DNA of 64,000 nucleotides from Fluviispira vulneris (GCF_014281055.1 NZ_JACRSE010000007.1:21822-85821); one strand, 5' to 3'. Counted from the first letter of the stretch, positions 17,334 through 26,904 are shown. Translations and numbers: made by a program. The notes: a model not told the origin generated them from the letters alone.

Positions 17334-18806
17334 TTATGAACCAGAAAGTTGATCCTTGGATATCTTAGCATAAAAGCATCGAAAACCTTCATGAGCAAAA
17401 CTCAAACAGGCTTCGGCATCGTCATATCCTGCAAAAAACTCTCCATTTACATCTCCAATCGGTAATTTTTCAGCAAGTATTTTTCCTGTTTTAGGGTCAA
17501 GCATAAAGACTTGCCCTTTATAAGAAGCTGCTAAAAGTGCTCCTGAACGGCTCAAAAAAAGGCTTGCAATGGGTGATGCATCTTTTAAAAGTTGAGTTGT
17601 CCATTTTTCCTTGCCAGAAGATGCATCCAAGCTGATTACCTTGCCTGAAGACGAACCAATTATGACATTATCAGCATAAAGTTTAGGTTGCGCGACAGAT
17701 CCTACAGGATAACTCCAAATAGCAGCCCGAGAATCAAGAGAGAGATTTTGAGTCATACTCTCTGCATTCGAAACAATGACATTTCTTTTATAAAGGAGCG
17801 GTAAAGCAACGACAGCAGAAAAGCGATCTGGGCCAGCAGGCAACTGAGTCACAGCTCTTTGCTCATCATTTGCCGCAGGAATTCTCCATGACCAATAGAT
17901 AGAACCTGATTTCGGATTTAAAAATAAAACCGTTCCAAGTTCAGTTCCTACGATCACTTCAGAAGATGTGACTAATAGAGAATTGCTGCTCATACGTAAA
18001 GTTGAGTCTGGAGCGAGACGAGTCGCCCATGCTAACTTTCCAGTTTGCCAATCAATCGCTTGTAAATATTCTGAAGCGGAAAATGAATAAACAAAACCAT
18101 TTTTTACAACAGGTGTTCCCACCGATTCTGAGGAATAAGGGAAAACCCATTTCATACCTTGAGGTAAAGAAAGTGTATTATTAAGTCGAGCACTCGTTAC
18201 CTTCCCATCTTCTGTATAAACAGGCTTGGGTCTAAACTCGGACATTATTTTTCTCGCATAAGTTCCCCAAAAATAAATATTGTCTTTACCAAGTTTTGGT
18301 AAATATGCATTGTTAGGATCTGCTTCGACTTTAATAAGAAAACCCTTAGCAGTGCCAAATAGCCAGGCATTGTCATAAAAAACAGGGGTCGTTGAAAGCG
18401 AACCAGGAATGGGAAAACTTGCTAAATAATGTCCATTTTTATTTAAATCAAAACAATTTAAGGTATTAGTTTCTGGTGAAGCACCACATACTGGACGTGG
18501 AATAAGTGGAACAGTTTTATTTACAATTCCTGAAAAAGATTGATTTGTTTTTTTTCTTAATTCCAATTGGTTCTCTAACGAAAAAGAATTACTAGGTGTT
18601 AACCCACCAAATTGAGAAAAAGTTCTTTTATTTGGCATAACAACTGTTGGTAAAACCGATTGAGAGTTCCATTGTCCTGGTGGATAAGCTCCGATCACTT
18701 CGAAAATTTCTGGACGAGATTTTACAATCTTGACTTCAGGAAGTTGAATTGCATTTGCATTCACGCCCCAAAATACACCTAGGTAACAAATATTAAAAAA
18801 TTTCAT
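17334..18806 (-). CDS. BamB-like PQQ-repeat beta-propeller protein
   Basis: A 490-residue secreted protein with a short signal peptide ending near NANA. The body is made of PQQ-like WD repeats, for example YSFSASEYLQAIDWQTGKLA, LFLNPKSGSIYWSWRIP, VISLDASSGKEKWTTQL and VFMLDPKTGKILAEK, enough for most of an eight-bladed propeller. BamB proteins assist the BAM complex in outer-membrane protein assembly. No lipobox is visible, unlike E. coli BamB. The upstream neighbour is a YfgM-like TPR protein, the same pairing as yfgM-bamB in E. coli, which supports the call. Confidence 0.72.
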   Translation of the reverse strand: MKFFNICYLGVFWGVNANAIQLPEVKIVKSRPEIFEVIGAYPPGQWNSQSVLPTVVMPNKRTFSQFGGLTPSNSFSLENQLELRKKTNQSFSGIVNKTVPLIPRPVCGASPETNTLNCFDLNKNGHYLASFPIPGSLSTTPVFYDNAWLFGTAKGFLIKVEADPNNAYLPKLGKDNIYFWGTYARKIMSEFRPKPVYTEDGKVTSARLNNTLSLPQGMKWVFPYSSESVGTPVVKNGFVYSFSASEYLQAIDWQTGKLAWATRLAPDSTLRMSSNSLLVTSSEVIVGTELGTVLFLNPKSGSIYWSWRIPAANDEQRAVTQLPAGPDRFSAVVALPLLYKRNVIVSNAESMTQNLSLDSRAAIWSYPVGSVAQPKLYADNVIIGSSSGKVISLDASSGKEKWTTQLLKDASPIASLFLSRSGALLAASYKGQVFMLDPKTGKILAEKLPIGDVNGEFFAGYDDAEACLSFAHEGFRCFYAKISKDQLSGS

Positions 18807-18829
18807 TAAAATATCCTACTACAATTTGG

Positions 18830-19633
18830 TTAAATATCTAAATAATTCAACCAAATTCTTGCTTGCTGTTGTATCTGAGATGCTTGAGTAGACATTTCTG
18901 GAGGAGTTTTTTCACTGCTAGTTGATATAATTTGACTAAATACTTTTTGAGCTTCTTGCTTATTTCCAGATAAAAATAAGATTTGTCCTTGTAAAAAACG
19001 TGCCTGATTGGGCATAGGGTTTGCAGGAATGTCTTCAACTAATTTTAATTCTTCGAGCGCTTTTGTATTATTCTGTTCAGCTGCATAAATAGTCGCCAAG
19101 GCAGTGCGCACTCGTATTTCAACTAAAGGGTATTTATTTAAATTATTTTCAATTGGTTCAAGCACTTCTTTTGCTTTATTATTTTGTCCTTTAGCAATAA
19201 AATAACTAGCAGCGCGCACAGCAGCTTGCCATCCACTGGGTTCGGTTGGATGATCTTTTGCAAACTGTGCAAATAAATTCATACTATTTGTGTTATCTGG
19301 CATTTGATCTTTTGGTAAATTTTCCTTTGCAGCATTAGCAAGTTTCTGAAAAGCCATATTTTCTTGATTATAAATAGAATCAATTGAGGCGAATTCTGCA
19401 GCGAGCTTACTTTCTCTATTTTTTACTATATTATTATAAACTAAAAAAGTAATACCAACTATAAATACTAATAAAATAGAACCTATTAAAGTCCATTTTC
19501 TTCTTTGCGCAACTCGAATGGCACGATAAGAAGTCTCTTCAAAAAGACTATTTGCTGAACTTCTTTTAGGATTGATTATTTCTGTTTTAGAAGGTTCATT
19601 ATTCTGAAATGTATTGCGTAATAGACGAATCAC
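18830..19633 (-). CDS. YfgM-like single-pass TPR protein
   Basis: A 267-residue protein with a cytoplasmic N-terminus of about 45 residues, one transmembrane helix (about 48-67, TLIGSILLVFIVGITFLVYN) and a periplasmic helical region with TPR-like repeats (AKDHPTEPSGWQAAVRAASY, KALEELKLVEDIPAN). YfgM-type proteins work with periplasmic chaperones at the Sec translocon. It lies 23 bases upstream of the BamB-like gene. Its N-terminal segment is rich in Asn, Ser and Lys. The assignment rests on topology and gene order more than on residue identity. Confidence 0.65.
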   Translation of the reverse strand: MIRLLRNTFQNNEPSKTEIINPKRSSANSLFEETSYRAIRVAQRRKWTLIGSILLVFIVGITFLVYNNIVKNRESKLAAEFASIDSIYNQENMAFQKLANAAKENLPKDQMPDNTNSMNLFAQFAKDHPTEPSGWQAAVRAASYFIAKGQNNKAKEVLEPIENNLNKYPLVEIRVRTALATIYAAEQNNTKALEELKLVEDIPANPMPNQARFLQGQILFLSGNKQEAQKVFSQIISTSSEKTPPEMSTQASQIQQQARIWLNYLDI

Positions 19634-19906
19634 GTTCGGCTCCCTAAATCAGACAAAATTAGAAATCAGTTTGGAGAGATCCCTCACAAACATTATCTTA
19701 TCTCAAATCACTAACACAGATAAAAGAAATTGTAAGCATCAGCTTAAAGCAATGCTTTCTCCCTTTTTTGCCGCGCTGGCGACAAAAGAATAGCACATAC
19801 CTCACATTTCGACATCCCGTGAAAGATCGGATACGTTATAATAGCTTTAATAAAACATACAAGACTCGCAATAAGAGAGCTTGGCTGGCCATGGAGGGTC
19901 TGCATC

Positions 19907-20218
19907 GTGCTGGTATTGACTCGGAAGGTTGGAGACGTCATAGCCATAGGAGATAATATAAAAATTATCGTTATGGCCATTAAAGGAAAACAAGTTCGCT
20001 TGGGTATTGAAGCGGACAGATCGACTGTTGTACATAGAGAAGAGGTTTATCAAAAAATCAAGCAAGAGACCAATGCTGCTGCGCAAAACACTGTCAATTC
20101 GACAAGTGTTGCAAAAGAGTTGCTAAAAAGCTCTCCTGAAAATGAATTAAAGTCAAAACCTGAAAAAAAAGGCGTCAGAATCATCAAGAGGGCTGCAGAT
20201 AAAGATAAGAATAAATAG
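19907..20218 (+). CDS. csrA: Carbon storage regulator CsrA with C-terminal extension
   Basis: CsrA is a dimeric RNA-binding regulator that blocks translation by binding GGA motifs, for example in flagellin and biofilm mRNAs. Residues 1 to about 50 match the family: LVLTRKVGDVIAIGDNIKI, KGKQVRLGIEA and the key VHREEVY with its RNA-binding Arg. CsrA is usually about 60-75 residues; here about 40 more follow, rich in Lys, Ser and Asn. The start is GTG, with GGAGGG eight bases upstream. The gene is divergent from the YfgM-like gene and convergent with the murA homologue. Confidence 0.93.
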   Translation: MLVLTRKVGDVIAIGDNIKIIVMAIKGKQVRLGIEADRSTVVHREEVYQKIKQETNAAAQNTVNSTSVAKELLKSSPENELKSKPEKKGVRIIKRAADKDKNK

Positions 20219-20221
20219 GAA

Positions 20222-21571
20222 TTAAACAGATGTGAGAGAGCCTTGAATAATTGAGACATCAGCTCCCATTTGATTTAGTTTTTCAACGATATTATCGTAT
20301 TTTCTTTGTATCTCTTGGATATTTGACAATAAAGTCGTTCCACTTCCCACAAGTCCAGCAATGACGAGACACATTCCAGCACGTATGTCTGTCGGCATTC
20401 TAAAATTGCCTCCTTTTAATGGAGTCGGGCCATGAATAATAGCAGAATGCGTGTGATTTTTATGTTTAAATCGACAAGGAGCTTCTCCTAAACAAGTCGA
20501 AAAAAGATTGATATTTGCGCCCATACTATTTAGAAAATGACTGTACCCTAAGCGATCTTCAAAGATTGTTTCGTGTAAAATACTTATGCCATCTGCTTGC
20601 GTAAATAAAACCATAAATGGTTGTTGCCAATCCGTCATAAACCCAGGATGCACTTCAACTTCTATATGGCTCTGTTTAAGCCTTCTGCCTTTCGGACTGG
20701 AAACAAAAATCCCTTCCGAATTCACTCTAAATTCTGCACCCATCCGTTGAATATAGTTTAAAAAACTGTAGAGCGGATCGTGGGGAATTTTTTCCAATAA
20801 AACGTTTCCGCCCGTAGCCAAAGCGGCACAGGCAAAACTCACTGCTTGATTGCGATCTGGCATAATACGCAATTCACAGCCTTTTAGTTTATCGACCCCT
20901 TGAATAATATAAGTTCTATTTGCATTCATCGTAATGTCTGCACCCATCTTTTGCAGCATTTTTACGAGTTCGATTACCTCAGGCTCAATGGCCGCATTCT
21001 CTATGACTGTTCTACCTTTTGCGAGAGTCGCAGCAATAATTAAATTTTCAGTTGTCATTACACTCGGAAAAGGCAAGACGATGTGAGCGCCGCGCAAACC
21101 TTTTTCATCCACAGAGATATGATAAAGATTGTCGTCTAACTCAACTTGAGCACCCATTTCAATCAGTCCATTGATGTGAAAATCAACAGGTCTTTTGCCG
21201 ATTTTATCTCCACCTAACGCAGCATAAATATAAGCTTTACCAAAGCGATGAAGAAGTGGTCCAACAGCTAAAATAGAAATTCGATTTTTTTGGCATATTT
21301 CCCTAGATATTTTATTTTTCATGACTTCATTTGCACATAGTCGGATGGTGTGTTCATCGAGATATTCAACTCTCCCACCTAAATATGCGAATAATTCTTC
21401 TGCAATTTTACGTTCGTTCACTGCTGGTGCATTTTTAATAAGAATATGTTCATTCGTTAGAAGAGCAGCGATAATACATTTAGTGACTTGATTGCTACTT
21501 CCTGCGATAGAAACCTTTCCACCAGAAAGTTTTCTTCCGCCATTAATTCTAATAAGCTGTTCAACAGACAT
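20222..21571 (-). CDS. murA: UDP-GlcNAc 1-carboxyvinyltransferase (MurA), variant active site
   Basis: MurA transfers enolpyruvate from PEP to UDP-GlcNAc, the first committed step of peptidoglycan synthesis. The 449-residue product has the whole EPT fold, including [42 protein letters not shown] (Asp305 equivalent) and [14 protein letters not shown] (Arg397 equivalent). Two active-site positions differ from E. coli: Asp122 takes the place of Cys115 ([11 protein letters not shown]), and Ser26 takes the place of Lys22 (GSSNQ instead of GAKNA). The ATG at 21571 has AAGGA upstream; a 45-residue upstream extension to 21706 has no ribosome site. It could be a paralogue and not the main MurA. Confidence 0.88.
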   Translation of the reverse strand: MSVEQLIRINGGRKLSGGKVSIAGSSNQVTKCIIAALLTNEHILIKNAPAVNERKIAEELFAYLGGRVEYLDEHTIRLCANEVMKNKISREICQKNRISILAVGPLLHRFGKAYIYAALGGDKIGKRPVDFHINGLIEMGAQVELDDNLYHISVDEKGLRGAHIVLPFPSVMTTENLIIAATLAKGRTVIENAAIEPEVIELVKMLQKMGADITMNANRTYIIQGVDKLKGCELRIMPDRNQAVSFACAALATGGNVLLEKIPHDPLYSFLNYIQRMGAEFRVNSEGIFVSSPKGRRLKQSHIEVEVHPGFMTDWQQPFMVLFTQADGISILHETIFEDRLGYSHFLNSMGANINLFSTCLGEAPCRFKHKNHTHSAIIHGPTPLKGGNFRMPTDIRAGMCLVIAGLVGSGTTLLSNIQEIQRKYDNIVEKLNQMGADVSIIQGSLTSV

Positions 21572-21786
21572 ACCGCTTCCTTCACCTTTTCCGTTTTGCA
21601 AATTTTTTTGATTTTTTTGCAAATTTAAATTTCCCCGCATGACTGGGACCGTTTCTTCATAATGCAGCAGTCTAAAAATTACTATCGCCAGCTCTGAGAA
21701 AAACATTATATTTTAGGTTGATATATATGTTGAATTTTTTATTTAAAAATATGGAATTATTTGCAGATAGAATCGGAAGATAAAAA

Positions 21787-21863
21787 TGGTGGGTGCTTAG
21801 GGACTCGAACCCCAGACCCTCGCCTTGTAAGGGCGACGCTCTAACCAACTGAGCTAAGCACCC
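21787..21863 (-). tRNA. tRNA-Val(TAC), copy 1
   Basis: A 77-nt cloverleaf with encoded CCA. Acceptor stem GGGTGCT/AGCACCC, D arm GCTCAGTTGGTTAGAGC, anticodon stem TCGCC/GGCGA with loop CTTACAA (anticodon TAC), T arm GGGGTTCGAGTCCC. It is identical to the second copy 62 bases away. Confidence 0.97.
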
Positions 21864-21925
21864 GAACTTGATAAACCACTTAGCTCTAAGAACTAAGACT
21901 CACTGACACGGAAACCATTTGAAAA

Positions 21926-22002
21926 TGGTGGGTGCTTAGGGACTCGAACCCCAGACCCTCGCCTTGTAAGGGCGACGCTCTAACCAACTGAGCTAAGCAC
22001 CC
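21926..22002 (-). tRNA. tRNA-Val(TAC), copy 2
   Basis: Identical base for base to the copy at 21787-21863, with encoded CCA and anticodon TAC. It begins 12 bases after the end of the amidohydrolase gene, so the pair may be processed from a shared transcript. Confidence 0.97.
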
Positions 22003-22013
22003 GTGCAGAACAT

Positions 22014-23012
22014 TCAAGTTAGGACTTCTTCAGTATGCGACCTATCAAGCAATGTCAACAGCCTTTCTTGATTTTTTTTGAACCCATCAATATTAAAGCC
22101 AAAAAATTCTTTCAAGCGCAGATCTCGTAGAAATGGATTGGCTATTTTAGAGATCTCTTTATAAAGAGCAATCCCCGTTTTATCGATCAGCAGGAGAGGA
22201 AAAGCAGGCACAGGCCAATCCGTACCAAACAAAAGACGTTCTTTCAGCACACTTTTTTGTGCCAAACGAAACAAGCGGATGGCTGAGCGCACCCGCGATG
22301 GGTTAAAAAGCCCAGATGTGTCTAAATAGAAGTTTTCATATTTTCTTGCGAATTCCTCAGCGAGTTCAATTTGCGAAGGCGTTCCAGCATGTGCTGCTAT
22401 CACGGTCACACCCATATCAAGTGCTGTTTTCAATTTTTTGAGATGATTGAATTTTAACCAACCCGATACAGGTTCGGCAAAAGTAAATTCCCGATCAACA
22501 TGTGAAAGCAAGGGAATTTTTGCTTCACGTAAGGCATCGTAAAAGGCTAGACATTTTTTATTTTCGGGATCGATACCCATGGCAGAGGGAAGCCACTTTA
22601 GCAAAAACACATTATTTTCGATACATTTTTCCAATTCATTGAAGAAATCCTTTCGATAAGGATGAATAGATGCGCCCAATAGAAAAGATTCTTTGAATTT
22701 TTGTGCGGCAAAAAAACCCCAGCTATTTGGTACATAAAGCTGACTTAATTCAAGGTTTTGTTCACCATTTTCCAAATAAACAGAATCAAAGCAAAGTACC
22801 ACAGCTTTGCTAATACAGTCTGAATTTTTGATAAGATCCGAAATTCTCTTAATCCATATTAAATCAATATCCGTTAGCATTTGTTCATTAGATATTTTTT
22901 GCGCATATTTTAAATAACGAAATGTAGGCCTTTTTTCAAAAGATTTCCCTAGAATAATTCCTGATTGAGCACATCCAGACCCAGCTAAATGAACGTGAAA
23001 ATCTATCAACAT
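22014..23012 (-). CDS. Amidohydrolase family metal-dependent hydrolase
   Basis: A 332-residue TIM-barrel protein of the amidohydrolase-2 type. Metal-binding residues can be placed: HVH at residues 6-8, His in LLSHVDRE, His in VIAAHAGTPSQ and Asp in LLFGTDWPVPAFP. This set is typical of members that act as decarboxylases or lactonases, and the GTDWP motif is common to them. The substrate cannot be told. It stands before the tRNA-Val pair and after a two-gene unit of unknown function, 12 bases from the membrane-protein gene. Confidence 0.83.
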   Translation of the reverse strand: MLIDFHVHLAGSGCAQSGIILGKSFEKRPTFRYLKYAQKISNEQMLTDIDLIWIKRISDLIKNSDCISKAVVLCFDSVYLENGEQNLELSQLYVPNSWGFFAAQKFKESFLLGASIHPYRKDFFNELEKCIENNVFLLKWLPSAMGIDPENKKCLAFYDALREAKIPLLSHVDREFTFAEPVSGWLKFNHLKKLKTALDMGVTVIAAHAGTPSQIELAEEFARKYENFYLDTSGLFNPSRVRSAIRLFRLAQKSVLKERLLFGTDWPVPAFPLLLIDKTGIALYKEISKIANPFLRDLRLKEFFGFNIDGFKKNQERLLTLLDRSHTEEVLT

Positions 23013-23024
23013 AAAAGTTCCTAT

Positions 23025-23705
23025 TTATGAATGAGTGTGCGCATTAGGATTGCGCACAAAAAAGCTGAATAAAAAATAATAAGTTAACATTAAAAGAACA
23101 CCTTCCCATCCTTCAAAATTAATAATGGGATGAGATACAACAAGAGCGAGAGCAAAACCCAAGCTACTCAACAACCAACAAGCAACTAATACCCATCTAC
23201 AAACAAAAAAAGCACGCCAAGAGACAAGATAGATGGAGGGTGCTTTTGTGATTCTTAATTTCAAACGAATCTCTGAAAGTCGGGAACCCCAAAAACGAAA
23301 ATAAAGAGAAATTATACAGATTTTACTTAGACCCAAAGAAAGAATTTTTTTAAATTCAGGTGCATTATATGAGATAATAGTATAAACAATTATAAAAAGA
23401 AATAGAATAATAAATGATGGAATTTTTTTACTCTCGAAATGATAACATATATGCAAAGTTATTCTTGATAATAAAATATTATAAATAAAAAGATAAAGAG
23501 AGGTAAAAAATAAAACAATAAACATATCAGCACTTGAAAAACTTTTAGAAATAAAAATTTTCAAAGCCCAGCTCTCTGATATACTTAAAAGCAAAAGAAA
23601 CGACAATGAAAAAGTGAGAATAAATATAAAGATGATTCTTTTTTTCAAAAGATGATGTTTTCTCTTATAATAGTCCTTACTCAATTCTCGAATTCTGTTT
23701 TCCAT
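23025..23705 (-). CDS. Polytopic membrane protein of unknown function
   Basis: A 226-residue protein with about six hydrophobic segments (starting at residues 23, 60, 95, 120 and later), a basic N-terminus and a short His/Asn-rich tail. No family was recognised. Its start overlaps the end of the upstream gene by 25 bases, so the two are translationally coupled and probably functionally linked. It continues into the amidohydrolase gene 12 bases downstream. Confidence 0.6.
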   Translation of the reverse strand: MENRIRELSKDYYKRKHHLLKKRIIFIFILTFSLSFLLLLSISESWALKIFISKSFSSADMFIVLFFTSLYLFIYNILLSRITLHICYHFESKKIPSFIILFLFIIVYTIISYNAPEFKKILSLGLSKICIISLYFRFWGSRLSEIRLKLRITKAPSIYLVSWRAFFVCRWVLVACWLLSSLGFALALVVSHPIINFEGWEGVLLMLTYYFLFSFFVRNPNAHTHS

Positions 23706-24736
23706 TGCGCAAAGTCCTTCTCAATGGCTTCGATATATTTCTGGCCTTTAGCAAGAATCTCAACTATTTTATCAAAAGATCCGGTTTTATTGGGTTCATT
23801 AAATCTATCATCTTGAGCGATTTTATAGTCAGGCTCCATTGCCTCCTGCAATGAGATTTTCGTTTCATCGAGATTCTTTTTAAAACTCACAGAATAATCT
23901 TGAAAGTAACTTTTGATTTTATTGTTTTCTTGCAAGAAATTTTGTGTAGAAAAAACAATTAAAGAATTATCTGCATGAACCATATCATTGATAAATAATT
24001 CAAATGCATGTAATTCAAAATTTATTCCCGATCGTAAGCGAAACAAGGTATCTTCTAAGCATAAAACAATCACGCTTTTTTTCGGTAAAATATTATTTAC
24101 AAATTGAACTCTATCAGCTTTTTTTAAATCTTCTTTTATAAAATAGGAATGATACATTAATTTAATATCACTCCAGAAAAAAAGCTTTATAGAAGAATTT
24201 AAAAAAACCATTTCATAAGCAATTAAAAAACTAAAGTAACTATTTAAGTATTCATTGCTTCTAAAGGTTCTTTTATGTGTCAAATTTTTTTTATTTTCTT
24301 CATAATTTTCTCTATAACTTTCAACTGAAGTACACTTAAGCATAAAAGCGATCGCAACTTGCACTGTTTCATACGCGCTATTTACTTTTTGCCATGCTAA
24401 AGATTTTGTATCTACCATCCCTTTTTTTAAGGGCCAATGTGATTCGATCTTCTTCAAGTAATTTATTGAAATATTTGCTCTATACTTCTTATTTAAGCGA
24501 GTGCAAAGGCAATCATATTGATAAGGTGACTCTTTTTTTTGCAAATTAAACTGAAGCTGAAAGCCTTCACATTTATTTTGCAGAGCCCCCTCATTCTGAC
24601 AAGGAGCCTGTGAAATGAGATCTTCGATAAAATTATCATTAATTGAAGTTCCAGCTTTTTTGACTTTTTTTATCAATTCATTAATGTTATAAACAAGTCC
24701 TTTTAATATTTGCTCTCTCGAACTTGTATTTATCAT
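23681..24736 (-). CDS. Unknown protein, possibly a degenerate DnaC/DnaI-like ATPase
   Basis: A 351-residue soluble protein that was not clearly recognised. An N-terminal Cys cluster (Cys at about 46, 56, 75 and 77, ending in YDCLCTRLNKKY) and a later hydrophobic strand with acidic end (KSVIVLCLEDTLFR) followed by NSLIVFSTQNF resemble the layout of DnaC/DnaI helicase loaders: zinc region, Walker B, sensor. No Walker A loop (GxxxxGKS/T) can be found, so it would not bind ATP in the usual way. It is divergent from the L,D-transpeptidase and coupled to the membrane-protein gene. Treat any function as unproven. Confidence 0.5.
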   Translation of the reverse strand: MINTSSREQILKGLVYNINELIKKVKKAGTSINDNFIEDLISQAPCQNEGALQNKCEGFQLQFNLQKKESPYQYDCLCTRLNKKYRANISINYLKKIESHWPLKKGMVDTKSLAWQKVNSAYETVQVAIAFMLKCTSVESYRENYEENKKNLTHKRTFRSNEYLNSYFSFLIAYEMVFLNSSIKLFFWSDIKLMYHSYFIKEDLKKADRVQFVNNILPKKSVIVLCLEDTLFRLRSGINFELHAFELFINDMVHADNSLIVFSTQNFLQENNKIKSYFQDYSVSFKKNLDETKISLQEAMEPDYKIAQDDRFNEPNKTGSFDKIVEILAKGQKYIEAIEKDFAQWKTEFEN

Positions 24737-24908
24737 TTAACAACTCTTTCACTCAAAAATTTTCAAACCACTAAAATTGAAGCATTTGCAACTAAACTTC
24801 TCATTACACAAAAACAACTTAAACTGACGAGAGTTTGACGATCTAGAAATAAAGCTAAATAACTCTTAAACTATATAATCAATTAAGCATTTATATGGAG
24901 TGCAGAAC

Positions 24909-25991
24909 ATGCCAGAGCGCTATCATCCTCTTTTCAAATCAATTGCACTTCTCACTATTCAAGTCATGAGTTTATCCTATTCCGGCCCTATTTTCTCTCT
25001 TGAAGGCTTTGAACAAGACGTTCAATCGATAGAAGTTCCAAGTTCAAATATTCTTTTAAACGAGGAAACTTTAAGCTCCCATACCATTCAAATTCCAAAA
25101 GCATTGATAAGCTTAGGCAATGAACCTTCTGCCTATGCCCTTATTGTGGAAAAACTTCAACACAGACTTACAGTTTACAAATCCAATTCAAGCGGTGATT
25201 ATGAACTGATTAAGACATATCGAGCTATTACAGGCAAAAAGCAAGGAGATAAAAAATACACGGGTGATAAACGCACACCTGAAGGAATTTACTTTATCAC
25301 AGGGAGAATAGATGGAAACAAACTCCCACCCAAATACGGACCTGGTGCATTTGTTTTAGACTATCCCAACATTTTTGACCAAAGATTAAGCAAAACAGGC
25401 TACGGCATTTGGATCCATGGCGTCGAAAACGACGCAAGAACTGACAATCCTTTCGATACGGATGGGTGCATAGCTCTGAAAAATCAAGACTGGCTCGAGC
25501 TGGAAAAATATATTTTTCCTCTTGAAACTCCAGTCATAATCACTAAAGAAATGAGTTTAGCAATTTCTAAGCAAGATCTAGATGAAGAAAAAGAAAAGAT
25601 CATGAAATTTGTTGAAAGTTGGAAATCATCTTGGAAAAATTCAGATATTAATAAATATGATCAATTCTATTCTGACTCTTTTAGCTCACAAGGTAAGAAT
25701 AAAAAGAAATGGCTCGATATGAAAAAGAATTTGAGTTCTATTCGTAATGGCAATATTAATATTGAAATTAGCGAACCTAAAATTCTTGCATTTGAAAATC
25801 AAGTTTTAGTATCTTTTTATCAAAAATATCAAGCGCAAGGTAAAGAAGATTATGGTAGAAAATTTTTATATTTACAGCTCGAGAATTCAAATTATAAAAT
25901 CGTTTCAGAAAAATGGTTCAATGAACCAGCAAAAAATGAACATATAAATGCTTTAGTTAGGCAAAAAAATGAATTCAATACAAAACAATAG
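24909..25991 (+). CDS. L,D-transpeptidase (YkuD) with C-terminal NTF2-like domain
   Basis: A 360-residue periplasmic enzyme that makes 3-3 peptidoglycan cross-links or attaches proteins to the wall. After a signal-like hydrophobic start comes a YkuD domain (about 65-215) with AYALIVEKLQHRLTVYKS and the catalytic block GIWIHGVENDARTDNPFDTDGCIAL, given here in part: His in HGVEN and Cys in DGCIAL. A C-terminal SnoaL/NTF2-like domain follows (about 235-345). This architecture is known among L,D-transpeptidases of Gram-negative bacteria. The ATG at 24909 has GGAG eight bases upstream and is preferred to the GTG at 24900. The next gene overlaps by 23 bases. Confidence 0.9.
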   Translation: MPERYHPLFKSIALLTIQVMSLSYSGPIFSLEGFEQDVQSIEVPSSNILLNEETLSSHTIQIPKALISLGNEPSAYALIVEKLQHRLTVYKSNSSGDYELIKTYRAITGKKQGDKKYTGDKRTPEGIYFITGRIDGNKLPPKYGPGAFVLDYPNIFDQRLSKTGYGIWIHGVENDARTDNPFDTDGCIALKNQDWLELEKYIFPLETPVIITKEMSLAISKQDLDEEKEKIMKFVESWKSSWKNSDINKYDQFYSDSFSSQGKNKKKWLDMKKNLSSIRNGNINIEISEPKILAFENQVLVSFYQKYQAQGKEDYGRKFLYLQLENSNYKIVSEKWFNEPAKNEHINALVRQKNEFNTKQ

Positions 25992-26865
25992 TAAAAAGCA
26001 ATCCAGAAAATTTAACATTATTTATTTTACTGACTCAAACAAAACACATCATCTTAAATTTAATTTAACATTTATAAAAATTATTATTACTTTTTTTATA
26101 TTATTAAATATCACATCTTTTGTCCTAATTTATATTAGCTATTCCATGATAAAAAATAGCACCAACCAAGAGAAATACATTGTAAATTTTAAAAAAGATA
26201 TTTTGAATTATTATTTTGAAAAAACTTATCTAAAAGACGAGAGAAAAAAAGAACACGAAAATATTGCTGCCATGGTCGAAAATGAAATAAAAAAAGAAGA
26301 TATAACGACCAGCCCTCCCATAGTAAAGAATGAAGTTAAAATAGAAGACACAAATTTAAAAACGAATCAGACTGTAGAAAGCACCAATCCAAATGTTCCA
26401 ACAACTCCTCCATTAAGTAATATTGCTCAAGGAAATGCTAAACCCCAAAATCCAAGTGAGGCTATTCCACCCCCTGCACCTTTAAATGAAAAAAAAGCAA
26501 TTATAATTGAAGATAGCGGAATTAAAATTGAAAATCCCAAATTCATCCAAACAGACAACTCTGCTAAAATAACTTTTTCACTATTAAATACGGGAACTGT
26601 GAAAACAATTTCTGGGAATATATGTTTAGTTATAATGGGAACATCCCCCAAAGGAGAAAATAAAATATACAAAATTCCAAATCATCTCGAACTCAGTACA
26701 GAACAAGTACCTTTTACCTGTGGCCCAGGAAATTTAGTCAAATTTAGTCGTCTAAGGCCATCTGAATTCAATATTAATATTGACAAAAATGATTTTATCA
26801 TTAAAAAAATAAACGTTTATTTTTCAAATAGGAATAAAGCAGGTGTCGTTTTGAATAGCTTTTAA
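25969..26865 (+). CDS. Single-pass membrane protein with Pro-rich linker, unknown
   Basis: A 298-residue protein with a short cytoplasmic part, one transmembrane helix (about 32-58), a charged helical region, a Pro/Thr/Asn-rich linker (about 115-170) and a C-terminal beta-rich domain starting at IIIEDSGIKIENPKFIQ. A Cys pair (SGNICLVI and PFTCGPG) could form a disulfide in the periplasm. No family was recognised. The start overlaps the L,D-transpeptidase gene by 23 bases, which implies coupled expression, so a role in cell-wall attachment is a reasonable but unproven guess. Confidence 0.6.
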   Translation: MNSIQNNSKKQSRKFNIIYFTDSNKTHHLKFNLTFIKIIITFFILLNITSFVLIYISYSMIKNSTNQEKYIVNFKKDILNYYFEKTYLKDERKKEHENIAAMVENEIKKEDITTSPPIVKNEVKIEDTNLKTNQTVESTNPNVPTTPPLSNIAQGNAKPQNPSEAIPPPAPLNEKKAIIIEDSGIKIENPKFIQTDNSAKITFSLLNTGTVKTISGNICLVIMGTSPKGENKIYKIPNHLELSTEQVPFTCGPGNLVKFSRLRPSEFNINIDKNDFIIKKINVYFSNRNKAGVVLNSF

Positions 26866-26904
26866 AGCTAATCTTACAAAATTTTGACACAATGTTATTT
26901 TTGC

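Noticed and set aside
21787..22002. tRNA-Val pair as attachment sites of an integrated element
   Set aside because: Only 62 bases lie between the copies and no integrase or other phage gene is near.
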